DNA of 64,000 nt from Phoenix dactylifera (taxonomy: Eukaryota; Streptophyta; Magnoliopsida; Arecales; Arecaceae): the NCBI RefSeq assembly GCF_009389715.1, contig NC_052401.1, forward strand, positions 1,166,843-1,230,842. The letters are read 5' to 3'. Shown piece by piece: positions 1 to 11,831 of the stretch. Both the position numbers and the translations under genes were made by a program. The notes under the pieces were generated by a model. That model was not told where the DNA came from and did no database searches. It saw nothing but the letters and a program-made list of their open reading frames with translations. Position 1 is the first letter of the stretch, and each line of letters starts with the position of its first letter.

Positions 1-535
1 AACACTCAAAAAGATTTGGAAACACAATTATGTCCCATAATTCTTCAAGGAACACGACATAAAGAAATATTATTCATTTGGGTCATCCTAGTTTGTCACC
101 TTCTCGGATGGAAAGCAGCTTCAAATATTTTCTCATGGTTTCCATTCACATCTTCCAAAGTTCAACCCTCCTTTCTCCGGAACCACTATGTGCATCACAT
201 GAACACTACCTCTGGCCTATGCTACACATCAGAATCATCTCAAATGGTTTTACCTCACTTTGTTCTCAACATGTTCTCTTAAGCACCCTCTAGTGCCATC
301 ATCTCCAAATCAATCCTTCATAGTCTTACTGCTACCTCTACCCGCATCATCTAATCTAGTCTCCTTATACTGTCTTCTTGTTGCCTGATATTAAAATCGA
401 ATCGTGCATATACAAAGTAGATGAACAAACTGACTCACAGAATCCTGAATTTCCTCTTTAACGATGTAAAATGGATCTTGAGGTGGCATCATTTTGTCGC
501 ATTGACCAACAAAAATTGTGAAATCTCAGTGCTTC
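1..535. other. Left flank outside the duplication, no gene recognised
   Basis: Unique AT-rich DNA before the duplicated unit. The open frames at 16-293 are short, overlap in two frames and show no domain I recognise. They may be decayed transposon sequence. Confidence 0.4.
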
Positions 536-1565
536 AAGGTACAATATTCTGCAATCATGAGACAACACATATATAAATCAGCATATGAACTAAAAGTATC
601 CATAATTAATTTAGATCCAAGACAAGAGAAGTACATCCAGTATAAGACCAATCATACTTTGTAGCAACGTTCAAATAAACCCCACCAATGTAATTGGAAA
701 TAGGAGTGGCACCGGACTTATTCATATAAAGAAACCATAAAGACCGGATCCAGGCCGTTTTGAGTACAGTGAAAGAGAATGATGGAATTTTTAAGGAAAA
801 ATATGGCAAAAAATGTAATTGGGAATAATGTGCGTGGGATTTGGATTTGGAGAACGGAGAGGCATGGGTGGATAAGGGATCTTGAATTGGGAATGCGGTA
901 CCGGCGCGATTGGGGTGTGGCGGCGGACTTGGGGGCGGTGCGGCGAGAATGGGAGCGGCGGCGAAGGGGATGCGCGACCGGCGGCGAAGGGGATGCGCGA
1001 CCGGCGGCTGGAGCGAGGAAGAGGGTGGCGAAGGAATGAAGGGAGAGAGGGAAGGAGAGAGAGAGCGGCGAAGGAATGAAGGGAGAGATGGAAGAAGAGA
1101 GAGAAAGAGGGGGATAAGGGCGGTACCTGGAGCGAATCGCCGGAGCTCGCCCTCGGTTCGGCGCCGGCGGCCGGACGCGAGGAAGAGGGTGGGGAGGGAG
1201 AGACGGAGCACAGGGTGGGTGGGCGCGGGATAATACTAATCGGGAAGCACTAGAGGAGGAAAAAAGCGGGCCCGGACCGTGATGGAGCAGGTCCAGTACG
1301 AGTTCTAAAGAGAAACTATTACTGGCACGTGTGTGAATCAAATGAATCACGAGCAACTCCAGACACATCCAATCTATTATTTATCAAAAAATACTCAACT
1401 TAGTAATGAAGATGAAAAGTCTAATTCTAAAATCAAACCAAATGAACTAACAAATTAACTTACCATAATAATGCAAAAGGAGATGTAATACGAAACAAAA
1501 CTTAAAAAATATATTTTCATATACTACATCCATCACATAGATCCTCATGCATCACATCTTGGAAA
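536..1565. other. No gene supported; purine-rich GC segment
   Basis: The first 190 bases are shared with 20043-20240. The stretch at about 880-1230 is GC-rich and purine-rich (GGCG, GAGAGGGA motifs) and opens several overlapping frames on both strands with low-complexity Arg/Ser/Pro products. It resembles the first-exon or UTR zone of a plant gene, but no domain is recognisable. It is absent from copy 2. Confidence 0.4.
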
Positions 1566-2054
1566 TAGGGGTGGCACTTTATGACGCAACTTACAAACAA
1601 TCTATCTCAAATAGGTTTAGGTTTGCCATGAATATGTTTGGATCATAAACAAGTCAACCTACCTAGTTTCTTAATTAAATGTTTAGATCTTAGAGTTGTT
1701 TAATCTATTTTGACCTATTTAATAATTATATCGGATCAATACCTAACCTATTTAATCTGTTTAAGCCATATTTAACCTATTTAAAATCTATTTAACATGT
1801 TCTGTCGTGTTTAACTCAATCTGCTTAATCTATTTAACCTATTTAAATCTATTTGATCTGTTAAAAACTTACTTAACTTGTTTAACCCGTTTAATCTGAT
1901 TAGACTTATTTCATAAATGAGTTAGGTTGGACTAGCAGTTTAATAAATAGATCGGATTCAGATTTGAAGTTTTGACCTATTTAATAAATATGTAGGTCTG
2001 GGTTGATAAATTTTTGACCAATGTGAATCCAACTTAACTGGATTGCCATCCCTA
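1566..2054. mobile_element. hAT-type MITE with 8-bp target duplication
   Basis: The element starts TAGGGGTGGCA and ends TGCCATCCCTA, an 11-bp imperfect terminal inverted repeat. It is flanked by cttggaaa (1558-1565) and cttggaga (2055-2062), an 8-bp target duplication with one mismatch. Eight-base target duplications are the hAT signature. The 489-bp interior is AT-rich, full of repeated attTAACCTATTTAA-like words, and has no coding capacity. It lies in the part of copy 1 that copy 2 lacks. Confidence 0.8.
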
Positions 2055-2062
2055 CTTGGAGA

Positions 2063-2989
2063 TGCTTGTTTGCGTATTTTGTAAAGCAAACCATAGTCTT
2101 ATAGTGCCAAAATCTATTTATTTGATTATTTTAATTTAAGAGAAGAGGGTGAGTGTGGAAAACAAAATGAAAGGCCAGCTAACTTTGAAATTTTTCTCGA
2201 AAAAGTGAACAAAAATCATATGGGACAGGCACCAAAGAAAAAAATATAGGCGGGCTTCCTGTTTTGTACCCATCTTAAAGAGAAAATCCAAAAGTCATAG
2301 ACTCCTACTAATAGAGTCGTCAGTCTCGTGATTAAAAAAAATTAAAAAAAAATAAAATTGCAGTACATACTATATGGCCAAGTAATATACACCAAGCAAA
2401 TTAGTCATTTAGCAAGCCAATACACACATATAGACAAATTAATACATAGTTTCTAGAATATAGCATTCACTAGTATATAGTACACGGTCAGATGATATAC
2501 ACTTAGCAAATTAGTCATCTAACAACATAATACTAGGAGTACAAATAGGTCGGGTCGGATCATAAGTGATCCCAATCCAATCTGGTTTCTTGTTCGGGTC
2601 CTAATTTTGGACCCAGACCCAACCCAATAGAAGATCGGGTCAGGTCCACCGCTACAATTTTTGACCCAACGGATTTTTGACCCACCGCTCCAGCGTCACT
2701 TATAAAGACCGGGATGCATCTAAGTGTTGCCCATTCTATTAGGGATCCAAACTCTGGATTTTTTCTGGAAGAGTATTTGAGACTGAAGTTCTTGGAAGAT
2801 ATCACCTCTTAAGAGAATAAACAAGCATAGGGATAAGTCTGAGCTACCACTCAATTCTGCATGCTCCATCATTTATTTAGATAGGAAAAATGCAAGGATT
2901 CGTAGTTATAGAATATCCATTGCTAAGCCATTGATTTTTTACGAGTCCCAGACTGGGCGTCGAGTATGAGCCTCGCACTGATTTGGTGT
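2063..2989. other. Non-coding stretch, no gene seen
   Basis: AT-rich DNA with a segment at about 2540-2700 rich in GGGTC/GACCC words that can pair internally, as in short plant foldback repeats. No open frame with recognisable content was found. Confidence 0.4.
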
Positions 2990-3416
2990 CATGTTCCGGT
3001 TCCCGCGGCCACCGAGGGATCAACTCGAGAGAGCGAACGTACTGAAGGGGCATAGGGGAGCGGTGCTGGCCATCCAATTCGACAGGTGCATCCACTGCTG
3101 CCTGAGCTCCGGCAAGTACTGCACCACAACCCCATCCACCACAATCCTTATCAAGCCCTGCAAATCCCACAGCCGCGAAGCCTGCGACGTCCGTAAGCAT
3201 ATCATATTATTCCTCTTCCATTATGACCTTTCCTATGTTTAACCATGACCTAGTAAATTTCTCTTTTATAACTACCAAAATATAGATAAATTTGTATTAT
3301 ATATCCTAACACAGGATAAGGCAAAGCTATGCTCGTACAGCAGAGATCGGCGGGTATTCTTTTGTGCTATCACGACTGGCCGCATCATCAAAAAATTCCA
3401 TAGTCATGAAAGCGAG
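2990..3416 (+). pseudogene. WDR83: WDR83/MORG1 5' exons, decayed
   Basis: WDR83 (MORG1) is a small WD40 scaffold of MAPK and spliceosomal complexes. A GC-rich exon at about 2991-3192 encodes LERANVLKGHRGAVLAIQF, the first WD blade of this family. It then loses the family sequence: the expected CGKDRTIRLWNPH is scrambled by indels, and only fragments such as ILIKPCKSHSREACDV remain. After a GTAAG intron, the next exon (3315-3416, 102 nt) encodes DKAKLCS...RVFF...TGRIIKKFHSHESE, the second blade with its conserved Trp replaced by Cys. No downstream WDR83 exon follows on this strand; the sequence runs into palindrome-arm DNA. It is a non-functional fragment. The family assignment is from remembered conservation and is strong. 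Confidence 0.8.
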
Positions 3417-6231
3417 GTTAGGTTTCTACTTTTTCTTCTTATTTTGTGAATTATACTATTTTTTCTTTCCAAAACTCGACTTAGGATATGTGAGAGATAA
3501 ATACGTCATCCTAATTGATCTCATTTCATATATATTCTCCTTCGACATGGCATGGCAAAAGATTTTGTATATCTGATTAGTGCACACACAAACAGCTCGA
3601 ACGATTTTGCGTTATTATAACATATGTCTAGGATATTAGAAATCTGGTCCACAAATATTAGACATATCGTACTAGATTTTCTATATTCGTGGTCTCTAGA
3701 AGTTCTTGCATTTAGATCTAGTTAAGAGCTATTTAATCTAAGTTTCATATAATCATTTTCCAATATGAGTTATTATACAATCATAGCATATATAAAATTA
3801 TGAAAGATAGAAAATATAAAGATAAAGGAGAAAGAATTAAATTTAACATGGGATATATTTAATAGAGCTGAAAATATCACATCACTAACAAAAAGACAAC
3901 ACTAACACTATATATAACCTTGGAATCGATCAAAGATATGGCAAAGAGTAAAAAATGTGGCACAGAACATACTAAGATTTGTACAAAATGTGCGCTAGCA
4001 ATTGAAGGAGAAGAGGATTAAAATTCAATTTGTTTTTCTTTTTATTATTTTAGTAAGCTATAGCTTACCCAAGAATGTCACCAATTTATGAAAAAATAGT
4101 TAAATTACATTGTAGAACATCTTATCTAAATTAAATGCTTCATAATAACCTCCATTTTGGGTCAAAATACCTTGATTTGTGGTCACAATGTAAATAAAGT
4201 CTACTAGAAAAATATTATTGTCAAATTTTTAATTTGGCCACCCACGACTGAATTAAAGTCAACAATAGCATAATAATATTAAAGCATAAAGAATTCAAAT
4301 TCAAGAAAATGTCACAATATTGAGTTGTGAAAATAAAATCAGATTTATCACTTCAATGAAAAAATGAAAGCAAGTTCCAATAGTGACATAGGCAAAGCAT
4401 CAAATTAAATAATTCGGAGACATAAAAAGTCTTATAGAAAATGAAAACAATTATAAAACCCCCAAAGAAAATTAACACGACTAGACAACCATGCTATGTT
4501 CCAAAAAAATATCAAAGTATTTTAAGTAATATCAAGTGAGCTAAGCAAGATGCATGCAATAGATCTCACCAATCAAGTGCCAAATTTCCATGCATATACA
4601 TTAGACAATTCAAACTCGCTCTAAGAATCCACAAGAAGCTCTCCGTTGTTTTAAATATAGAAAGCATCCTCAATAGCCTTGGATTATGTTCAGGTTCAAC
4701 TTTATCTAATTGTTTTGAGTTCTCCAGCAAGAAAAGTTCAAAGTATAAGGGTCTATCTACCACCACATTGTTCCACCAAGGCAAAAGCATGTACACTTGG
4801 AGCCATTTTCTCCAGAAACTGCACTAGGCAACACATCCTTAAGTCATTATTTATATAAACTGACCATTTAGTTGATAGCTGGACCCACTTGGCCTTGTTT
4901 CATTTGGACAAGAATTAACTAAATCTGACACATTAAGATATATAAAAGTTAATTGAGCTGAAACCAACTTTAATTTATCAAATAATAAACACTTCTTTTC
5001 TCTTAACTTTCTACTCTGTGCTTTTGTTATTCTCTGTGACATCTGCAGGGTGAGACCCTTTAGCATTATTTCATTATGTCAATGAAATAGGTGGTTTGCC
5101 ACAGTTTCTCTAATAGATATTAACAAATAATAAAATTCAAGGTCTATGGACCCTTGAATAAAATAAAAACTCATCTCTGATGTCAAGTACACTAGTCCTA
5201 CCAATAAATTCCACAACTGCTAACAATTTACTTCTGATTTTTTTTTTAATATAAGTGAATTTGAATAAAGAATTAGGGAAAAGTTCTTCCTTCTTCTTTG
5301 AAAGGAGTAAGAGGTTATTTTCCAACACTTGTTCTTGGAACTCATCAAGAACTGCCAATGGCACCTTACATAACCCATCGGTCTCAACTAAGGAAGCCAT
5401 TTAAATTGGTCAAAAATATTGACTGTGTTTTGTAATATGTTATCATGGATGACTAAATTTTTCAATAAAGAAGGCTTTTGTTAACGAGGGAATGCGAATA
5501 CTATTGATTTTCATGTTAATCATGATATGACTATGTTATCTTTCTGATAGATTTTTTTATTGTTGATATGCTAAAGAAAATTTTAAGTATTTCATGAATA
5601 GGGTGAGTTGATCATTGGTTAAATATGATCTAAATTTTTAAAAATCAAATAAGTCAAGTGTTAATTGTTCCCTCTTTATGAGTTAAAAATTTAAGCTAAA
5701 TTTAAATCCTTGTGGCATATTGAATCATGGTATCAGTACTTTGCCTTCTCGGACTTGCTCTTATGAATTGAGGCCAATAATTTTTAAAATAGACCATTGG
5801 TGTCTAATGACCATCATTACATGTTTATTTTGTGAATCACATTTTTAGCCATATAAAAATTTGATTCTAATAAGGTTGGTCTTTATCTTTTGTGGATAAG
5901 CACTCTACCATAATAACTGTATTGGATCTATTTTGTTTCAAGTTCTATCCCAAATATAATTAATTTTAGTCGATCTTGTTGTGAATTGATCCCAATCCGA
6001 TATGGAGTGAACCTACATCAATCTTAGATTTTAGTTAGACACTTATCTAGTACTAATCTTGCATATTTATATAAAATTTTTGATAATTGATCTAAAGTTA
6101 TCTATCACACTGATTTTGATCAAGGAGAATGAGATCTTGGATTTATGTTACTCAATGGGCTGAGCATCTCTAAATTGGAAGGCTTAGATTCTTCAAATTT
6201 TAAGGACGAAATTTTTTTAAGGAGGGGAGAA
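3118..6231. repeat. Left arm of the 8-kb palindrome, copy 1
   Basis: This arm is repeated in inverse orientation at 8081-11196. Homology begins inside the decayed WDR83 exon 2 (gcaccacaacccca), runs through exon 3 and about 2.8 kb of AT-rich DNA, and ends at a PPT-like ggaggggaga next to the core. Readable pairs include 5700-5840 with the complement of 8470-8620, and 4560-4800 with the complement of 9520-9770. The arms differ by scattered substitutions and small indels. The innermost 50 bases resemble the 3' end of a Ty3/gypsy pol gene followed by its polypurine tract. That is an inference from typical plant elements. Confidence 0.88.
5290..5400 (-). pseudogene. Unidentified 37-codon exon, copy 1 left arm
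   Basis: The frame begins ATG and reads MASLVETDGLCKVPLAVLDE, then QEQVLENNLLLLSKKK. It is one of four versions of the same exon, one per palindrome arm. The GTAAAT donor seen in the best version (26033-26143) is lost here. I do not recognise the parent gene. Confidence 0.5.
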
Positions 6232-8080
6232 TGTAAGACCAGGCCCGAAATGGTGAAGATCAAAGATAGACAAATTTAGGTGGGGTTGAAGTAATGGGCC
6301 GGTCTATCGTTCGGGTATCGAGGCAGTGCAAGCCGTCCACCCAGGGATCAACTTGGATCTGAGCAAAAAGGAAGCTAGGACTTTGAACTAAGATCCCTAG
6401 GTCTGGTCTAATTCTGATCACGGACCCGATCAGAGTGGTTCGGGTCGACCATTAGGAGAATTAGAAAGGTCTAAATCTACTCAATTAAGGAGAGTCGGGG
6501 GCTAGTTTTGTTTTTTCTCTTAACCCAAAATGGGGATGAACACGGTCCAAAATGAAGGGACTCGACCCACAATGGATGAACAGGGCTCAAAAGGAATGAA
6601 CACGGCCCACAATGGATGAACGTGGCTCAAAATGAATGGACTCAACCCACAATAGATAAACATGGCCTAAAATGAATGGACACGACCCAAAATGAACTTG
6701 GTCCACAATGGATGAACATGGCCCAAAATGAATAGACTCAGCCCACAATAAATGAACTGGACCCAAAATGAATGGACACTGCCCAAAATGAACATGACCC
6801 ACAATAGATGAGCAGGGCCAAAAATGAATGAATCCGGTCCGAATGATCACAGCCCATAATGGATGAAGAGAACCCAAAATGTATAGACTCATCCCATAAT
6901 GGATACGACCTAACAGGATGAACAAGGCCCGATCTCGGCTCACAATGGATATAGCCCAACAAAATGAATAGAGCCCGAACTCGGCCCATAATGGACACGA
7001 ACCAACGGGGTGAACAGGGCCTGAACTTGGCCCACAGTGGACACGACCCAACAGGATGAACATAGCCTGAACTCAGCCCACAATGGAGAGGCCCAATAAG
7101 ATGAATATGGCCTAAACTCAGCCCACAATGGACACAATCCAACAGGATGAACAGGGCCCGAACTCAGCCAATAATGGACACGACCCAACATGGTGAACAA
7201 GGCCCGAACTCGGCCCACGATGGAGACGGCCCAAAAGAGTTCTTCATCTCGATGAACTCAGAAACAAGGAGGAAGGAGAAAGAGAAGGAAGAGGGATGAG
7301 GGAAGAGAGGAGAGGATCCGGTGGTGACCGGGTTGGGCGACTGACAACAATAGCGGCCGACGGCTGCTGCGGCGACCGGCGAGAAGAGGAAAATAGGGGG
7401 CGTCCTCAGTTTGGGGTCGAGATAGAGGAAGGAGGCTCAAATTATCTAGGAACAGAAGATCAAGGGGAAGGGGAGCTCATCGGTGTGTCGCCGAAGGGGA
7501 GGGTTCTCGGGCGAGGGTAGCTGGTCCGACGGGCTAGCAGCAGCAGCGCTAGTGCTCCCAATGAAAAAATGAGCAGCAATACTTGGGTCAAAAAAATAGA
7601 GCAGCAGAATAGGAGGGTTTTTAAGGGGTGGCGCTCGGCCAGGGCGGCACGCCGACTATCGGAGGAGGAGGGAGGAGAATGCTTGGCGGTGGATCAACCA
7701 TAGGGGGATGGGATTTTATAGGAGGGTTTCCAAATGGGATCGGTTCATTCACCACCACGATTCTCACAGCGGTTGAGTGGGATCGGCGGCTGTTCATGCG
7801 GTCGCGGGACTATCGCAGATCCTGCCCCCATTACGCTCGAGGAAGGTGGAGAAGAGGATCGCGATCACAATCTTCTATTCTTCTTCTTCTATCCAAATTG
7901 GACTGAAGTCGGTTGGGCCTGCCGACTTCAGTCCAATATGGCCCATTCCGAACTTGGTCTTACATTCTCCCCTCCTTTCTTCGCAGTCCTCTATTCTGCT
8001 TCTTCTATCCAAATTGGACTAAAGTCGGTTGGGCCTGCCGACTTCAGTCTAATATGGCCCATTTCGGATCTGGTTTTATA
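6232..8080. mobile_element. LTR-like palindrome core, copy 1
   Basis: The core starts TGTAAGACCAGGCCCGAAATGG right after a polypurine stretch. At 7961-7964 it reaches GGTCTTACA, the inverse of its start, followed by ttctcccctcc, the inverse of the polypurine stretch. A tandem duplicate of about 116 bp then repeats this end to 8080. TG...CA ends, an adjacent polypurine tract and a TGTAAGACC start are typical of plant Ty3/gypsy LTRs, so it may be a solo LTR of about 1.73 kb. It is odd that the polypurine tract occurs on both sides, facing inward. The interior holds a tandem array (6530-7235) and a GC-rich stretch at 7258-7530 with no convincing gene. Confidence 0.6.
6530..7235. repeat. Degenerate tandem array, 40-46-bp units
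   Basis: Imperfect units of the form cccacaatggatgaac, then ggcccaaaatgaatggac, grade into longer units with cacgacccaacaggatgaac and gggcccgaactc. About 16 units are visible. On the minus strand the units read as repeated GRVHCGPSSGPVHPVG-like peptides because the array is periodic. The matching array in copy 2 lies at 23690-24375 with different unit order and variants. Confidence 0.85.
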
Positions 8081-11000
8081 TTCTCTCCTCCTTAAAAAAA
8101 TTGTGCTCTCGATATTTGAAGAATCTAGGCCTTGCAATTTAAGGATTCTTAGCCCATTTAGTAACAAAAATCCAAGATCTCATTTTCCTTGATCAAAATC
8201 AGTGTGATAGATAGCTTTGGATCAATTATCAAAAATTTCATATAAACTAGCAAGATTAGCACTAGATAAGTGTCTAACTAAAATCTAACATTGATGCAGG
8301 GTCACTCCAAATTGGATTGGGATCAATTCACAATAAGCTCGACTAAAATTAATTATATTTGGGATAGAACTTGAAATAAAATTGATCCAATACAATTATC
8401 ATGGTAGAGTGCTGATCCATAAAAGATAATGACCAACCTTATTAGAATCAAATCTTTATATGGCTAGAAATGTGATTCACAAATGAACATGTAATAATGG
8501 TCATTAGACACCAATGGTCTATTTCAAAAATGATTGGCCTCAATTCACAAGAGCAAGTCCGAGAACACAAAGTATTGATACCATGATTCAATATATCATA
8601 ATGATTTAAATTTAGCTTAAATTTATAAATCATAAAGAGGGAACAATTAACACATGACTTATTTGGTTTCTAAAAAATTTAGATCAAATTTAACCAATGA
8701 TCAACTCACCCTAGTCATGAAATGCTCAAAAATTTTTTTAGCATATCAACAATAGAAAAATCTATCAGAAAGATAACATAGTCATATCATGATTAACCTA
8801 AAAATCAACAAGATCCACATTTCCTTATTAACAAAAGTCTTCTTTATTGAAAAATCTAGTCTTCGATCATAACATATTACAAAACACAGTCAATATTTTT
8901 GACCAGTTTAAATAACTTCTTTAACTGAGACCGATGGGTTTCGTAAGATGTCGTCAGCAGTTCTTGATGAGTTCCAAGAACAAGTGTTGGAAATGACCTC
9001 TTGCTCCTTTCAAAGGAAAAGATAGAATTTTTCTCTACTTCTCTATGCAAATTCACTCATATTCAAAAAAAAAAAGAACAATCAGAAGTAAATTGTTAGC
9101 AAATATGAAATTTATTGGTAGGACTAGTGTGCTTGACATCAGGGATGAGTTTTCTTTTTATTTAAGTGTCTATGGATCTTGAATTTTAATATTTGTTAAT
9201 TTCTATTGGAGAAACTGTGGTAACCTATCTATTTCAGTGACATAATGAAATAATGCTGAAGGGTCTCGCCCGCAGATGTCAAAGAGAATAACAAAAGCAT
9301 AGAGTAGAAAGTTAAAAGAAAAAAAAGTGTTTATTATCTGATAAATTAAAGTTGGCTTCAGCTCAATTAACTTTTATATATCTTAATGTGTCAGATTTAG
9401 TTGATTCCTATCCAAATAAAACAAGGTCAAGTGGGTCCAGCTATCAACTAGATGGTCAGTTTATATAAATAATGACTTAGGGATGTGTTGCATAGTGTAG
9501 TTTCTGAAGGGAATGGCTCTAAGTGCGCATGCTTTTGCCTTGGTGGACAATGTGGTGATAGATAGACCCTTACACTTTGAGCTTTTCTTGCTGGGGAGTT
9601 AAAGCAATTAGATAAAGCTGAGCTTAAACACAATCCAAGGCTATTAAGGATGTTTTCTATTTTTAAAACAACGGAGAACTTCTTGTGGATTCTCAGAGTG
9701 AGTTTGAATTGTTTAATGTATATGCAAGGAAACTTAGCACTTGATTGGCGAGATCTATTGCATGCATCTTACTTAGTTCACTTGATATTACTTACAATAC
9801 TTGATATTTTTCTGGAACATAGTATGGTTGTCTAGTTGTGTTAATTTTCTTGAGGGTTTTATGATTGTTTCCATTTTCTATAGAACTTTTTATATCTCCA
9901 AATTATTTAATTTGCTGCTTTGCTTGCATCACTATTGAAATTTGCTTCTATTTTTTCAGTGAAGTGATAAATCTGATTTTGTTTTCACAACTCAATATTC
10001 TGACATTTTTCTAAACTTGAATTCTTTATGCTTTAATATTATTATTCTATTGTTGACTTTAGTTCAGTTGTGGGTGGCCAAATTAAAAATTTGACAATAA
10101 TAATTTTTTGGTAGAATTTAGATTTACATTGTGACCACAAAACAACGTATTTTGACCCAAAATGGAGGTTACAGTAAAGCATTTAATTTTAATAACCATG
10201 TTCTATAATGTACTTTAACTATTTTTTCATAAATTGATGGTATTCTCGGGTAAGCTATAGCTTACTAGTATAATAATAAAAAACAAACTGAATTTCAATC
10301 CTTTTCTCCTCCATTTGCTACTTGCGCGCACATTTTGTATGAATCTTAGTATGTTTTGTGCGAGCTTTTTTACTCTTTGTCATATCTTTAATCGATTCCA
10401 AGGTTATATATAGTGTTACTGTTGTCTTTTTGTTGGTGATGTGATATTTTCAGCTCCATTTAAATATATCCTATGTTAAAATTAATTCTTTCTCCTTTAT
10501 CTTCATATTTTCTGTTTTTCATAATTCTGTATATGCTGTGATTGTATAATAATTCATATTGGAAAAATGATTATATGAAACTCAAATTAAATAGCTCTTA
10601 ACTAGATCTAAGTGCAAGAACTTCTAAAGACCATGAATATAGAAAACCTAGTATAGGATGTCCAATATTTGTGGACCAGATTTCTAATATCCTAGACATC
10701 TGTTATAATAATGCAAAATCGTTTGAGCTATGTATGTGTGCACTATCGAATATACATAATCTTTTGCCATGCCATGTTAAAGGAGAATATATATAAAATG
10801 AGATCAATCAAGATGATGTATTTATCTCTCACATATGCTAAGTCGAGTTCTGAAAAGAAAAAAATAGTATAAGAAGAAAAAGTAGAAACCTAACCTCGCT
10901 ATCATGACTACGGAATTTTCTCAGGACGCGGCCAGTCGTGACATCTCAAATGAACACCTGCTGATCTCCACTGCATGAGCATAGCTTCGCCTTATCCTAC

Positions 11001-11196
11001 GTTAGGATATATAATACAAATTTATCTATATTCTGATAGTTATGAAAGAGAAATTTACTAGATCTTGGTTAAACATAGAAAAGGTGATAATGGAAGAGGA
11101 ACAGTATGATAGGATATAAACGTCGCAGGCATTGGGGCTGTGGGATTTGCAGGACTTGATAAGGACTTGTGGTGGGTGGGGTTGTGGTGCACCCTC
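8081..11196. repeat. Right arm of the 8-kb palindrome, copy 1
   Basis: Inverse copy of 3118-6231. It starts at the core with ttctctcctccttaaaaaaattg, the complement of the polypurine tract, and ends in the WDR83 exon 2 remnant (gttgtggtgcaccctc). Beyond 11196 homology to the left arm stops. It also matches 25190-28328 in the same orientation. It contains a decayed version of the 37-codon exon near 8930-9032 with ATG changed to ATA. Confidence 0.88.
10895..11196 (-). pseudogene. WDR83: WDR83 exon 2-3 fragment, inverted
   Basis: The 102-nt exon at 10895-10996 has intact AG and GT borders and encodes DKAKLCSCSGDQQVFI, a stop, then DVTTGRVLRKFRSHDSE. The TGA replaces the conserved Trp codon of the WD blade. 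The exon 2 remnant follows at about 11109-11196 (caagtcctgcaaatcccaca on the minus strand). This is the mirror image of 3118-3416. It is separated from the next WDR83 block (11832-12660) and in the wrong order relative to it, so no functional mRNA can form. Confidence 0.8.
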
Positions 11197-11199
11197 CCA

Positions 11200-11831
11200 A
11201 ACTGAAACTAAAGCAAACAATCAAAAGGCTTAATGGACAAACTCATGAATTTTAGGATTTGAACAAATCTCAAGAAGGTGCACGGCTGGAGTTCTCACCA
11301 CTGCGTAAGGCCACCTAGCCAGAATCCCACATGAAGTTAATGATGAGACTGGCTCCATTGCGTGTGCGCGTTTGGACACCTAAAATTACATGCCTCAAAT
11401 GGCAGTCAGTAAATTATGCATAACTCAACACCTGAAAGACTTAAACAAAGAAGATAGATGCATGTGTCAGAATTTATATTACAAGAATAAGAAAATCCCA
11501 GAAACTTCATAGTTGATTTATGTTGCCATGCATACCAAGGCTGTGCCTTAAGCTAAATATTAGCATCTTCATAAGAAGGGCCCAGTACTTCAAGTTGTCT
11601 TATGCTGCCATGCATACAAAGACTGCATGTTTGAAGCTAAAATATTAGCATCTTCATAAGAAGGTCATTGAACGATGGAGGACAGCTGGGTAAGAAATAA
11701 AGAAGCCTGGTATAGATTGCTAGGCATAAAAACGGGAATAACGTCTTTATATAAACTACATGTCTTACCACTACTAAATATCTAAACATCAATTTCAAAA
11801 TAATCAAAATGAAGTATGGAAGAAAAATTAC
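11200..11831. other. Non-coding stretch between WDR83 blocks
   Basis: No gene seen. The sequence atattagcatcttcataaga occurs twice (about 11557 and 11640), a short direct duplication of about 80 bp that includes tgccatgcatac. The last WDR83 exon would be expected here on the minus strand but I could not find it. Copy 2 has the same stretch at 28330-28968. Confidence 0.4.

Noticed and set aside
606-1368. Minus-strand 201- and 216-codon frames
   Set aside because: They overlap each other in different phases and consist of Ser/Pro/Arg-rich low-complexity sequence. The only part shared with copy 2 (NKSGATPISNYIGGVY) gives no family.
6587-7218. Minus-strand frames of 90-158 codons with repeated GRVHCGPSSGPVHPVG-like peptides (also at 23646-24380)
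   Set aside because: They are translations of the tandem DNA array. Unit length and frame drift, several frames are open at once, and no domain is recognisable.
6530-7235. CRISPR-like repeat array
   Set aside because: Plant nuclear DNA. Repeats are adjacent and degenerate, with no constant-repeat/unique-spacer pattern.
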